Origin: Nodosilinea sp. E11
GTDB lineage: Bacteria > Cyanobacteriota > Cyanobacteriia > Phormidesmidales > Phormidesmidaceae
Direction of reading: 5' to 3'
Assembly: GCF_032813545.1 (NCBI RefSeq)
Contig: NZ_CP136520.1
Coordinates: 4,830,001 to 4,894,000, forward strand
DNA length: 64,000 nucleotides
Shown one piece after another: positions 7,689 to 16,313 of the stretch. The position numbers and the translations under genes are program-made. A model generated the notes under the pieces. The model did not search any database, was not told the origin of the DNA, and saw nothing but the letters and a program-made list of their open reading frames with translations. Each line of letters opens with the position of its first letter. Within the stretch, counting starts at the first letter, position 1.

Positions 7689-8675
7689 CTACTGTAGAGG
7701 AGCGCTTCCTCCTTCGCCCACTCCTGGCCCAAATCTAGCGACCCGTCGCCTGCTGCCAAACAGATGGGCGTAGACAAACGAAAATTCGCACCCCGCAAAG
7801 AAGATCTGGCAGGCCAGAAAAATCCACAGCATTAAGATCATCACGCTGCCGATGACGCCATAGCTGACAAAGCGACTGCCCAGGCTGATGATGCTGTTGC
7901 TGACCAGCCATTGCAGCAGGGCCAGCAGGACGGTGGTGAGCAGCGCACCCGGCCAGATGTCGCGCCAGGAGAGCCGGATGGTAGGTAGAATGCGAAACAG
8001 GCCCGCGATCGCCAAGCCCAGGCCCAAAAATGACCAGCCCGCCTGCAACCCCTGGGCCAGTAAGACTTCGTCAATCTCCCAAACGGCAAAGGTTTCTTGA
8101 AAGGTGGTAATCAGGGTGAGAATCGCCCTAATCACGATATTCGACACCAGGGAGGCCAGCAGCAGTAGTGCCGTGGCCAGCACCAGCAAAAACGCCGACA
8201 GTTTATTGAGCAGGAAAAAGGTGGCCATTTTGACCGGCGACCCCGCTTCGCTGACCTGGCTGGGCGACTCCCAAATCTTGTTGACCGATCGCTTGAGCAT
8301 GCCAAAGATGGTGCTGGCGGCAAACAGCAAAATGCCAAACCCAATCAGCCCAGCCCCAACGCTGTTTTCGTAGAGAGAAATGATGGTGTCTCGAATCAGG
8401 TCATGTACCTCGGGGGGCAGGTAGCGCACAATCACATCTTGAATAGCGCTAAAAACTTCGGTGTTGGGGCCGACCAGCGCCCCAATGACGCTGAGCACCA
8501 CCAGCAATAGTGGAAACAGCGAAAACAGCGCGTAGTAAGATAGGGCCGCCGCCATGCCAGGCACATTGTCGCGATCCCACTTGAGCCAGGTTTGAATCAG
8601 TAGCTGAGCCGGTTTAGAGGGGAGCACCTGGGTGCGCAGGTAGGGGATGAGGCGCGATCGCACGGAGTTGAGCAT
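7689..8675 (-). CDS. YihY/BrkB family integral membrane protein
   Basis: About 328 residues with the family's layout: WDRDNVPGMAAALSYYALFSLFPLLL near residues 33-58 (conserved A-L-x-Y-Y-x-L-F-S-x-x-P), then five or six further hydrophobic helices, with ILPTIRLSWRDIWPGALLT before the last pair. The C-terminus is hydrophilic and Gly/Arg-rich. Members were once annotated as ribonuclease BN; that is not accepted now, and a transport or envelope role is more likely. ATG 8675 is preferred over the upstream start at 8720 because the added 15 residues are not family-like. Confidence 0.85.
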   Translation of the reverse strand: MLNSVRSRLIPYLRTQVLPSKPAQLLIQTWLKWDRDNVPGMAAALSYYALFSLFPLLLVVLSVIGALVGPNTEVFSAIQDVIVRYLPPEVHDLIRDTIISLYENSVGAGLIGFGILLFAASTIFGMLKRSVNKIWESPSQVSEAGSPVKMATFFLLNKLSAFLLVLATALLLLASLVSNIVIRAILTLITTFQETFAVWEIDEVLLAQGLQAGWSFLGLGLAIAGLFRILPTIRLSWRDIWPGALLTTVLLALLQWLVSNSIISLGSRFVSYGVIGSVMILMLWIFLACQIFFAGCEFSFVYAHLFGSRRRVARFGPGVGEGGSAPLQ

Positions 8676-8737
8676 AGGTGGGTGCAGAGAAACCGAGGCT
8701 ATTATCGCCCACCTCCGCAACCGGTGCCGACGCGACC

Positions 8738-11700
8738 CTAGCCTGCTTGTGTTCGGGACTGCACTAGGGTGGCGATCGTTCTCACCAGTACGTCGGGTTC
8801 GATGGGTTTGGCCAGATGCAGTTGAAAGCCAGCGGCCAGCGCCTGCTGCTGGTTAACCTCTCCCGCATAGGCGGTCAGGGCGATCGCGGGGATATTACCG
8901 CCCTGGTCGGGCAGCCTGTTGCGGATTTGCTGAATTAGCGCGTAGCCATTCATCTCAGGCATGCCAATATCGCATAGCAGCAGGTCGGGCACCGACTGAT
9001 TGAGCAGGCTGAGGGCCTGTAGGGCTGAGGCCGCCGTGGCCACCTGCGCTCCTGCCTGGATGAGAATGAAGGAAGCCAGTTCTCGCATGTCGGCCTCATC
9101 GTCTACCACCAAGACCCGTAGCCCGGTTAGGTCGGTCGCTTGGGTCAAGGGTTCAGCAGAAGAGGGTTGATCCGGGTTGGCTAGGGTGAGAGGGAGCCGC
9201 ACGGTAAAGGTCGCACCGAGGTTTTGGCCTGGGCTTTTGGCTGCAACCAGCCCGCCGTGCAGTTCGGTGAGCTGACGCACGATCGCCAAGCCGAGGCCGA
9301 GGCCGCCAAACTGGCGGGTGGTGGTGCCATCTTCTTGCCGAAAATAGTCAAACACGTGGGGCAAGAAGTCGGGATGAATGCCCTTGCCGGTGTCTCTCAC
9401 CTGGATTTGGGCGTAGGCATCAACCTGCTCTAGGGTGATGGTCACCTGGCCCCCCGCCGGGGTGAACTTGACCGCGTTGGAGAGCAGGTTCCAAATCACC
9501 TGCTGCAGCCGATTGGTATCGCCTAAAACCTGGCCTGCGATCGCATTCAGCGTGATTTGAAGGTGAATTTGTTTGGCTTCCGCCGCCAGGCGCACGGTTT
9601 CCGCCGCCGCTTCAAGGGTGGTGACCAAATTTACCGGGGCAATGGTCAGGGTCAGCTTGCCCTGCAAAATGCGGGAGACATCAAGCAAGTCTTCGATCAG
9701 CTGGGCCTGGAGTTTGGCATTGCGCTCAATCGTCTCTAGGGCCTGGTCGGTTTTGGCCGCATCTAGGGGCTTGCTGCGCAGTAGTTTGGCCCAGCCCAAG
9801 ATCGGGTTGAGGGGCGATCGCAACTCATGGGACAAGACGGCTAAGAATTCGTCTTTAATGCGGTTGGCGGCTTCGGCTTTGGCGCGATCGCGCTGAGCAG
9901 CCTGGTAGAGCTGAGCATTTTCGATCGCCAAGGAAGCCCGGTGGGCCAATTCTTCGGCCAGCTGTAAATCGGTGGGGGTGTAGCGGCGGCCCGACTCCGC
10001 CGAGATGAATGAGATCACGCCGATAACACGGTCTTGGCTGCACAGCGGCACCGTCATCACTGAGCTAAAGCCCACCTGCCGCAAAATCTCTAAATGCTCA
10101 GGGTCTTGGGCGGCGTGGACCAACAGTTCATCCGGAATTTCAGGCACAAAGTCTGACTGTCCGGTACGCAGGGTCAGGGCGGCACCGCGCTCTGCATTGA
10201 TATCTAGAGGGTACTGGTCTCGAAGCTGGTAAGCCCATTCCAGCTTGGCGGGGTCAACGTGGGCGACGGCAATTTGGCCAATGGTGCCATTCTCTTCCAC
10301 AATGTGGACGGTACACCAGTCGGCCAGTTTCGGGACCGTGAGTTGGGCAACTTGCTCCAGGGTGGTTTGGTAGTCGAGGGAAGAGGCCAATACGGCGCTC
10401 GACTCCGAAAGATACTGCTGGGCGTGCTCTAGTTTGACGCGATCGGTGATATCGACCACATAGGCTAACAGCCCTTCTACTCGCTGATTTGAGTCCACCG
10501 TTGGCAGGTAGTAAACGTTGTAGTAGCCGGGATGGCGATCGTCACGTCCAGGGGCATTGATGGCCAGGTTGGGCGAAATAAACGGCTCACCGGTGGCATA
10601 GATCTGGCCAACAACCTCGACGATGGCCGGATCGGTTTGACTAAAGAGCTCCGGCACAGCCTTCCCCAGGTGATAGTCACGGGGTAGCCCGTTGATCTCA
10701 GCCAGGGCATCGTTGATGGCGACAAATCGCTGCTCACTGTCCAATAGCGCCAGCCCTACCGGGGAGGTGTCCACTAGAGTAGCCAATTGTTGTTGGGCGG
10801 CTTCGGCCTGGGCTCGGGCCAGACGTTCGCGCTCTAGCAGTTGTTCGCGTTCCTGCTCGGCTTGCTTGCGCTCGGTGATATCCAGCACCAAGGATAAGAC
10901 TGAACTCATCTGCCCCGATTCGTCTTTCAGACTGGAGTTGTACCACTCGCAATGAACTACGGCACGATCTTTGGTGTAGTTGCGGTTGTATGACAGGATG
11001 TGGGGCTCTTCACCACAGACCAGCCGACGGCAGACCTCGGCCACAGGCTCCTGATCCTCCTCATAGACAAACGGGATCTCGGTCAAGGTTTTGCCCAGCA
11101 TTTCTTCCGCTTGCCAACCCAAGATGCGCTCGGCCCCCGCAGACCACCGAATTACCCGAAAGTCTCGATCCCACTCGACGACGGCCATGGGCGTGTTTTC
11201 AACATGGAAGTTGAGCTTTTGCAGCGCCTGATGCAGGGCTTCTTCCGCTTGCTTGCGTTCGGTAATATCGATCACCGCCCCGATCGACTGCTTAGGACGG
11301 CCTTGCACATCGTAGGAAAACTGCCCTCTGGCTTCGACCCAGCGAATAGAGCCATCGGGCCAGCGCAGACGATATTCGTGATGGTACTCGGTGCGCTCCT
11401 GAATCGCCTGCTGAGACTTGGCGTTGATGGTTGCCATGTCATCGGGATGAACACGGCTGGCCCACATCTCGTAGCTTGGTTCACATTCGTCGGGTTGATA
11501 ACCCAAAATAGTGAAATGCCCCGCCGACCAGCGCATGGCATCGGTCTGCATATCCCATTCCCAGGTGCCCATCCGGCCAATGTTGAGGGCGAGCTGTAGG
11601 TAAGCCTCACTGTCGCGCAGTTCGGCTTCGGCCCGCGATCGCTCGACGGCCAGCCAGGTTTTTTCAGCGATGCGTTCCATTAGGGCCACATCGTCCGTTG

Positions 11701-14053
11701 TCCAACGGCGTGGCCTGGTGTGAAGGAGCACCAGGAGGGCGACAAACCGCCCCCGCTTCACCAAGGGTACGCAGAGCAGAGCCTGGGTTTGAATGCTGGC
11801 AAAGGTTGCCGCACTGGCTCCAACGGTGCGAGGATCGCAATTAATATCGTCGACCACAATGGTTTTGCCCTGCTTGAGCTCGGCAATGATGTCGGCTCCA
11901 AGCGCATCTAAGGGATGTTGGCCCACCACACTGCTGACGCCATCGCAGTAATCGCAATTGACGATCACCTGGGCTTGGGCGGCATCGATTTCACCGTAGG
12001 CACAGCGGGTGACGTTGAAATGCTGGCCGGTGGTGGTGACCATCTGCCAAATAATTTCTTCGGAGTCTTGCAGGGTGCGGGCGGCATCATTCAGCTCAAT
12101 CAAAAACTGCTGTTGTCGTTCTTTTTGCTGGAGTTCTGTCAGCAAGGTTTCTCGGTTGGCTTCAATTTGCTTGCGATCGGTAATGTCGATGGAAACCCCA
12201 GTCATGCGTACGGCTTGGCCCGCTTCGTTAAGATAAACTTGGCCCCGGCTCTTCAGCCAGCACTCTCCACCGTCGGGGGTGACCACTCGATACTCTTGGG
12301 CAAAGGATTGGTCTCCCACGACCGCCTGATCGACTGCTTGTTGTAACAGCGGTCGATCGTCAGGATGAATCAACGCTCGAAACGCCTCGGTGGTACCTAC
12401 CTCCTGGCCCCAAATGTCTTTGGCATTGGGAGAACAGACCACCTGCTGCGTTTCTAGATCCGCATCCCAGGCCACCATTTGGGCCGAGGAGAGGGCTAGC
12501 TGTAGTCGTTCTTCGGCCTGCCGTAGGTTTCCCTCAATCTGCTTGAGGCGGGTCACATCGTGAAACATGCCAATGCTGATCGCGGGATGCCCATACATGG
12601 CGGGTAGGGTTTCTCCCCAGCACAGGGTGGCCCGAATGCCGCTGGGGGTATGCCAGTTCAGCTCATAGTTCTGCACCTGCTCTCCACGGGCAATCAGCAC
12701 ACCTGGTATTTGGTCGGTGGCAATGCGATCGCCCTGGGCATCGGTGCAGTAATAGGTGTTGGTATAGTCTTCTAAGAATTTATGTTTGGGTAAATCACTC
12801 CCCGCTAATTCATTCGCAATCCGGTTAGAAAACGTGACTTTTGCCGTTTCTGGCTCAATGAAAACCGTGGGTGTTGGCATTAAGTCGAGGACGGCTTCTA
12901 ACCATTTCTGTTGGTTTTCGAGATCTTCTGTTTGCTGTCTGAGAAGCCGTTCGGTGTGCTGGCGTTCGGTCATGTCTTGAAACACCACTACGGCGGCCAA
13001 AATTTGCCCCTGTTTATCTAAAATGGGGGCCGAATTGGTGCTAATTACAGTGCGCTGACCATTCTTCCAGCGGAGCTCCATCTCCTCGTGGGTCACGACC
13101 TCGCCGTCTCTCAGCGATCGCAGTAGCGGAAACTCATGGGGGTCATACTTTTGTCCATCGGGGCGAAACGCTTGAAAGGGAGCGATGGGGGTATAGTTAT
13201 CCAGCTCATAGGACTGCTCGTAGCTATAGTCCAAAATTTGTTTCGCCTGCTCATTGGCTAGCACTAATTTGTTAGACGCTGCCTCGGCAATCAATACGCC
13301 TGCCGGCATCTGTCGGAGCACCGCTTCAAACTGGGCGTGTTCTGTCTCTAGATCGCGGAGTAATTGCTCTCGCTCTCGCTCGACCTGCTTACGTTCGGTG
13401 ACATCGCGAAAATAAACCGTGATGCCCGCCGCTGAGGGGTAGGCGTTGACCTCCAACCATCGATAAAGGGGATCGCCAAACTCTTCCCAAGCCACCGGAA
13501 CTTGTTCCGCGATCGCACGATGCATGGCCTCGTAGGCTACCCCACCCACCAGCTGAGGAAAAACCTCGTTCCAAACCTGCTTGCCGAGCAGGTCTTCAGG
13601 GGCTTTGTGCAAGATCTGAGCTGCCGCCTGGTTGACATAGGTGTAGCGCCAGTCGCGATCAAAGGCTACAAACGCATCGGTGATGCTTTCTAAAATAGCG
13701 ACGACTGTGTGCTCCGTTGCCCGCTCGACTTGACCTGGGGCATTCGCTAATTGCTCTTCCAGCAACTGGTTCTGCTGCTGTAGCTCAAGCAACTGGGTTT
13801 GCAGCCGTCCGATTTGAGTAGTTTCTCCGTCGGAGGCGGCATCTGCCTCTTCTAAACTGCGGGCAAACTGTTCAACGATTTCAGAGCGGGAAATCCCCTG
13901 GTGTTTGGCTGCCTGATCGAGCGATCGCCAAGCTGTAGGAGTTAGAGATAGGCTGACTCGATGTTTGGTCTCTCGCTCCCAGTTGTTCACAAACTTGCCG
14001 CTCGCGTCGCGTTTCATGGAGGATGGAGCCGTATGCATAAACGGTAAATCCAT
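8738..14053 (-). CDS. Giant hybrid histidine kinase with N-terminal ribbon-helix-helix, 7 PAS, 2 GAF and receiver
   Basis: A 1,771-residue cytosolic sensor with no transmembrane segment. From the N-terminus: a ribbon-helix-helix-like segment at ~31-68 (HRVSLSLTPTAWRSLDQ then GISRSEIVEQFARSLEE), a Gln-rich coiled coil at ~80-110, and PAS domains at ~115-222, 240-360, 380-505 and 510-635. Then come GAF ~660-805, PAS ~812-935, 945-1065 and 1085-1205, and a second GAF ~1220-1370. The output part has HisKA with His1409 (AVLSHELRSPLNP), HATPase with N-box NLLSNAVKF and G-boxes DTGKGI and GGLGLGLAI, and a C-terminal receiver with Asp1695 (LLLCDIGMP) and Lys in LAKPIEP. PAS units repeatedly end in DITERKQ. 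It should autophosphorylate and pass phosphate to its own receiver. No bilin-attachment Cys was identified with certainty. An alternative start at ATG 14017 begins at MKRDASGKF, just before the ribbon-helix-helix. Confidence 0.88.
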   Translation of the reverse strand: MDLPFMHTAPSSMKRDASGKFVNNWERETKHRVSLSLTPTAWRSLDQAAKHQGISRSEIVEQFARSLEEADAASDGETTQIGRLQTQLLELQQQNQLLEEQLANAPGQVERATEHTVVAILESITDAFVAFDRDWRYTYVNQAAAQILHKAPEDLLGKQVWNEVFPQLVGGVAYEAMHRAIAEQVPVAWEEFGDPLYRWLEVNAYPSAAGITVYFRDVTERKQVEREREQLLRDLETEHAQFEAVLRQMPAGVLIAEAASNKLVLANEQAKQILDYSYEQSYELDNYTPIAPFQAFRPDGQKYDPHEFPLLRSLRDGEVVTHEEMELRWKNGQRTVISTNSAPILDKQGQILAAVVVFQDMTERQHTERLLRQQTEDLENQQKWLEAVLDLMPTPTVFIEPETAKVTFSNRIANELAGSDLPKHKFLEDYTNTYYCTDAQGDRIATDQIPGVLIARGEQVQNYELNWHTPSGIRATLCWGETLPAMYGHPAISIGMFHDVTRLKQIEGNLRQAEERLQLALSSAQMVAWDADLETQQVVCSPNAKDIWGQEVGTTEAFRALIHPDDRPLLQQAVDQAVVGDQSFAQEYRVVTPDGGECWLKSRGQVYLNEAGQAVRMTGVSIDITDRKQIEANRETLLTELQQKERQQQFLIELNDAARTLQDSEEIIWQMVTTTGQHFNVTRCAYGEIDAAQAQVIVNCDYCDGVSSVVGQHPLDALGADIIAELKQGKTIVVDDINCDPRTVGASAATFASIQTQALLCVPLVKRGRFVALLVLLHTRPRRWTTDDVALMERIAEKTWLAVERSRAEAELRDSEAYLQLALNIGRMGTWEWDMQTDAMRWSAGHFTILGYQPDECEPSYEMWASRVHPDDMATINAKSQQAIQERTEYHHEYRLRWPDGSIRWVEARGQFSYDVQGRPKQSIGAVIDITERKQAEEALHQALQKLNFHVENTPMAVVEWDRDFRVIRWSAGAERILGWQAEEMLGKTLTEIPFVYEEDQEPVAEVCRRLVCGEEPHILSYNRNYTKDRAVVHCEWYNSSLKDESGQMSSVLSLVLDITERKQAEQEREQLLERERLARAQAEAAQQQLATLVDTSPVGLALLDSEQRFVAINDALAEINGLPRDYHLGKAVPELFSQTDPAIVEVVGQIYATGEPFISPNLAINAPGRDDRHPGYYNVYYLPTVDSNQRVEGLLAYVVDITDRVKLEHAQQYLSESSAVLASSLDYQTTLEQVAQLTVPKLADWCTVHIVEENGTIGQIAVAHVDPAKLEWAYQLRDQYPLDINAERGAALTLRTGQSDFVPEIPDELLVHAAQDPEHLEILRQVGFSSVMTVPLCSQDRVIGVISFISAESGRRYTPTDLQLAEELAHRASLAIENAQLYQAAQRDRAKAEAANRIKDEFLAVLSHELRSPLNPILGWAKLLRSKPLDAAKTDQALETIERNAKLQAQLIEDLLDVSRILQGKLTLTIAPVNLVTTLEAAAETVRLAAEAKQIHLQITLNAIAGQVLGDTNRLQQVIWNLLSNAVKFTPAGGQVTITLEQVDAYAQIQVRDTGKGIHPDFLPHVFDYFRQEDGTTTRQFGGLGLGLAIVRQLTELHGGLVAAKSPGQNLGATFTVRLPLTLANPDQPSSAEPLTQATDLTGLRVLVVDDEADMRELASFILIQAGAQVATAASALQALSLLNQSVPDLLLCDIGMPEMNGYALIQQIRNRLPDQGGNIPAIALTAYAGEVNQQQALAAGFQLHLAKPIEPDVLVRTIATLVQSRTQAG

Positions 14054-14317
14054 TCAACTCGACTGTGGCATGACTATAAATCATCCCTAAGACTGACGTT
14101 TTAGCGTAAGCAAGACTTAGACAGGGCTATGCCAATCATGCCGTTAAAGCAGCGACGCAGAAACCGGGTTTCGATGCCGCCGAGCGAGCGGTAGGCCGCA
14201 AAGCTCAGGCCAAGGAACCGACACAAAATGGCAAAAATGGTTCTTTAGGGGCATGCCTAAAGCCTACCAATACCTTAAGAACAGTAAAGCAACTATCACC
14301 TCCCTAGGGCAGAACCT
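14054..14317. other. Divergent promoter region between giant kinase and alcohol dehydrogenase
   Basis: A 264-bp gap that must hold both divergent promoters. It contains a 7-bp perfect stem, CTTTAGG-GGCATG-CCTAAAG (14242-14261), that could be an operator or a small attenuating hairpin. No recognisable regulator site (for example the NtcA pattern GTA-N8-TAC) was identified with confidence. Confidence 0.4.
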
Positions 14318-15373
14318 ATGACCACGACTGTACTCGGCTACGCCGCCAAGTCTGCTACAGATGATCTGGCCCCCTATCGCTTTACGCGTCGCGATCCGCG
14401 CGCTAACGATGTGGCGATCGAAATTCTCTACTGTGGTGTCTGTCACTCCGATTTGCACACGGCCCGCAATGACTGGGGCGGTACGACCTACCCCGTCGTG
14501 CCCGGCCATGAGATTATCGGTCGCGTGGTCGGCGTGGGTGACGCGGTGACGCGGTTTAAGCCGGGCGATCGGGTCGGCGTCGGCTGTATGGTCGATTCTT
14601 GCCAGCGCTGTGCGCCCTGCGGCCAGGGGTTAGAGCAATACTGCGAGGAGTCTCCCACCTTTACCTATGACGGCAGCGATCGCCAGGATCAAACCCCCAC
14701 CTACGGCGGTTACTCCCAAAACATCGTCGTGTCAGATCAGTTTGTGCTGAAGATTCCTGAGGGGCTAGACCCCAAAGGGGCCGCACCGCTCCTGTGCGCC
14801 GGGATCACCACCTGGTCGCCCCTGTATCACTGGCAGGTAGGCGAGGGTAGCCGGGTGGCGGTGGTGGGCCTCGGCGGGTTGGGGCACATGGCGCTGAAAC
14901 TGGCGAAGGGGCTGGGGGCAGAGGTGACGCTGTTGACCCGTTCCCCCGGCAAAGAAGAGGATGCCCGCCGACTGGGGGCCGATCACATTGTGATTTCCAC
15001 CGACGAAGGGCAAATGGCCGCTGCCAAAAACCAGTTTGACCTGATCATCGACACCGTACCGACGGAGCACGATCTCAACCCCTACCTGTCGACGCTAGCC
15101 CTTGACGGCACGCTGGTGCTGGTGGGGCTGCTCGGCAATCTGGTGCCAACCCTAAATACGGTGCCGCTGATCATGGGGCGCAAATCAGTGGCCGGGTCGC
15201 TGATCGGCGGCATTGCCGAAACCCAGGCCATGCTCGATTTTTGTGGCGAACAGGGCATTACCGCCGATGTCGAAGTCATCGACATTCAGAACATCAATGA
15301 AGCCTATGAACGGATGCTGAAAAGCGATGTGAAATATCGCTTTGTGATCGACATGGCTTCGCTAACGGCCTGA
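14318..15373 (+). CDS. Zinc-dependent NAD(P) alcohol dehydrogenase (YahK/CAD-type)
   Basis: A 351-residue medium-chain dehydrogenase. Catalytic-zinc ligands are visible in CGVCHSDLH and PGHEIIG. The structural-zinc lobe has CQRCAPCGQGLEQYC (four Cys spaced as in the family). The Rossmann motif is VAVVGLGGLGHMALKLAKG. The closest group by these motifs is the YahK/AdhA/cinnamyl-alcohol-dehydrogenase-like branch, usually NADPH-dependent aldehyde reductases. The residue after the glycine motif that sets NAD versus NADP choice (TRSPGK) points to NADP, as inference. It stands between two hybrid kinase genes and upstream of a VOC protein gene, so it may be under stress-related control, but no site shows this. 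Confidence 0.9.
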   Translation: MTTTVLGYAAKSATDDLAPYRFTRRDPRANDVAIEILYCGVCHSDLHTARNDWGGTTYPVVPGHEIIGRVVGVGDAVTRFKPGDRVGVGCMVDSCQRCAPCGQGLEQYCEESPTFTYDGSDRQDQTPTYGGYSQNIVVSDQFVLKIPEGLDPKGAAPLLCAGITTWSPLYHWQVGEGSRVAVVGLGGLGHMALKLAKGLGAEVTLLTRSPGKEEDARRLGADHIVISTDEGQMAAAKNQFDLIIDTVPTEHDLNPYLSTLALDGTLVLVGLLGNLVPTLNTVPLIMGRKSVAGSLIGGIAETQAMLDFCGEQGITADVEVIDIQNINEAYERMLKSDVKYRFVIDMASLTA

Positions 15374-15402
15374 TGAGTCAAATTCACTCCTATGCTATCT
15401 AC

Positions 15403-15426
15403 AGCAGGTAGCCCCACCCCCCTGCT
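15403..15426 (+). terminator. Weak hairpin after alcohol dehydrogenase
   Basis: AGCAGG and CCTGCT are separated by 12 nt, beginning 30 nt after the dehydrogenase stop. The stem is short and no T-run follows, so this is a possible rather than a proven terminator. It directly precedes repeat copy A. Confidence 0.3.
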
Positions 15427-15427
15427 T

Positions 15428-15528
15428 GATATAGCTGTGGCCAGCCTGGTTAAGACATCTCCCGTTTGAACGTTCAAACATTCTCAAGAGCTTCTGGATG
15501 TCCTAACCCAGGTGATCATGGCTATATC
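15428..15528. repeat. Dispersed palindromic repeat, family 1, copy A
   Basis: A ~100-bp element with imperfect terminal inverted repeats: left end GATATAGC...GGTTAAGAC, right end GTCCTAACC...GGCTATATC. In the centre is a GTTTGAACGTTCAAAC palindrome. It is clearly related to copies C and D. It ends only 28 bp before the VOC start codon, so it may contribute to that gene's leader or promoter. Confidence 0.75.
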
Positions 15529-15556
15529 TCAGCTGTTGTCCTCTATGGAGCAAGCT

Positions 15557-15943
15557 ATGAATCCGTTTCAGCAACCTGGTGCGTTTAGCTGGTGCGAGTT
15601 AGTTACCCCCGATGTCGCCGCCGCCAAAGCGTTTTACGGTCCGCTATTTGGCTGGACGCTCAAAGAAGGCCCCCTCGGCGATACTCCTTACACCGTTATT
15701 GAAGTGGAGGGCAAGGAGATTGGCGGTATGGCCCCACCGCCGCCAAACCAGGCGAATATGCCGCCCACTTGGGGGGTCTACATTACGGTGGAGGATGTGG
15801 ATGCGATCGCAGCACAAGCCACAGCCCTGGGCGGCCAGGTGCTGCTGCCGCCCCTGTTGATTGAGGGCACGGGCAAGTTTACGCTGATTCGAGACCCGCA
15901 AGGGGCAACGTTTTGCGCGATTGAATATGCCCAGCGCAGCTAG
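15557..15943 (+). CDS. VOC superfamily (glyoxalase/bleomycin-resistance fold) protein
   Basis: About 128 residues, a single VOC module of two beta-alpha-beta-beta-beta halves: FSWCELVTPDVAAAKAFYGPLFGW in the first and WGVYITVEDVDAIAAQATALGG in the second, closing with IRDPQGATFCAIEY. This is the form common in small VOC proteins similar to hydroxyacylglutathione- or CFP32-like members; the substrate is not readable. ATG 15557 is chosen because GGAG lies about 7 nt upstream. Longer in-frame starts would run into repeat copy A. The gene is flanked by family 1 repeats on both sides (A upstream, B and C downstream). Confidence 0.82.
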   Translation: MNPFQQPGAFSWCELVTPDVAAAKAFYGPLFGWTLKEGPLGDTPYTVIEVEGKEIGGMAPPPPNQANMPPTWGVYITVEDVDAIAAQATALGGQVLLPPLLIEGTGKFTLIRDPQGATFCAIEYAQRS

Positions 15944-15944
15944 A

Positions 15945-16079
15945 TATAGCGATGGCCATTGCGCTTAGGATATCAGCCCCTGGCCTTTGCGATAACTGGG
16001 ACAGCACAATAGCGTAAGCGTATAGCCATCGCTCCAAGGGTATCGGTCATGTCCTAACGGTTCTGGCAATGGCTATAAA
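15945..16079. repeat. Dispersed palindromic repeat, family 1, divergent copy B
   Basis: About 135 bp. The ends match the family (GATATAGCGATGGCCA at the left; GTCCTAAC and TGGCTATA at the right). The centre differs from copies A, C and D, lacks the GAACGTT core, and contains an internal TATAGCCATCGC, as if two half-elements were joined. Confidence 0.5.
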
Positions 16080-16102
16080 GCCTGCGTTCTAATGATTGAG
16101 AA

Positions 16103-16201
16103 CTATAGCTGTAGCCAGTCCGGTTAAGACATGTCTCCTAAGAACGTTTGAACGTTTCTAGGGTTTCTGGATTTCCTAACCCAAGTGACTATGGCTATAT
16201 T
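16103..16201. repeat. Dispersed palindromic repeat, family 1, copy C
   Basis: About 99 bp in the same orientation as copy A and very similar to it: CTATAGCTGTAGCCAG at the left, GGTTAAGAC, a central CTAAGAACGTTTGAACGTT, then TTCTGGAT, CCTAACCCAAGTGA and TGGCTATA at the right. Confidence 0.75.
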
Positions 16202-16218
16202 AGTGTATCAAGCCAAAG

Positions 16219-16295
16219 GTGACAGGTTAGAGAGTTCAAGGTTTCAGGTTCAAAGGCTGCCCTTGAACCTGAAACCTCTCAACGGAGCCTGTCAC
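16219..16295 (-). terminator. Long two-part hairpin 3' of the second hybrid kinase
   Basis: An outer 8-bp stem (GTGACAGG with CCTGTCAC) encloses an inner perfect 15-bp stem (AGGTTTCAGGTTCAA with TTGAACCTGAAACCT) around a short loop. It begins 18 nt beyond the kinase stop codon in the direction of transcription, so it is a strong candidate for ending or stabilising that transcript. It lacks a U-tract. Confidence 0.6.
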
Positions 16296-16313
16296 AATCA
16301 GCCAGATCAAGTA

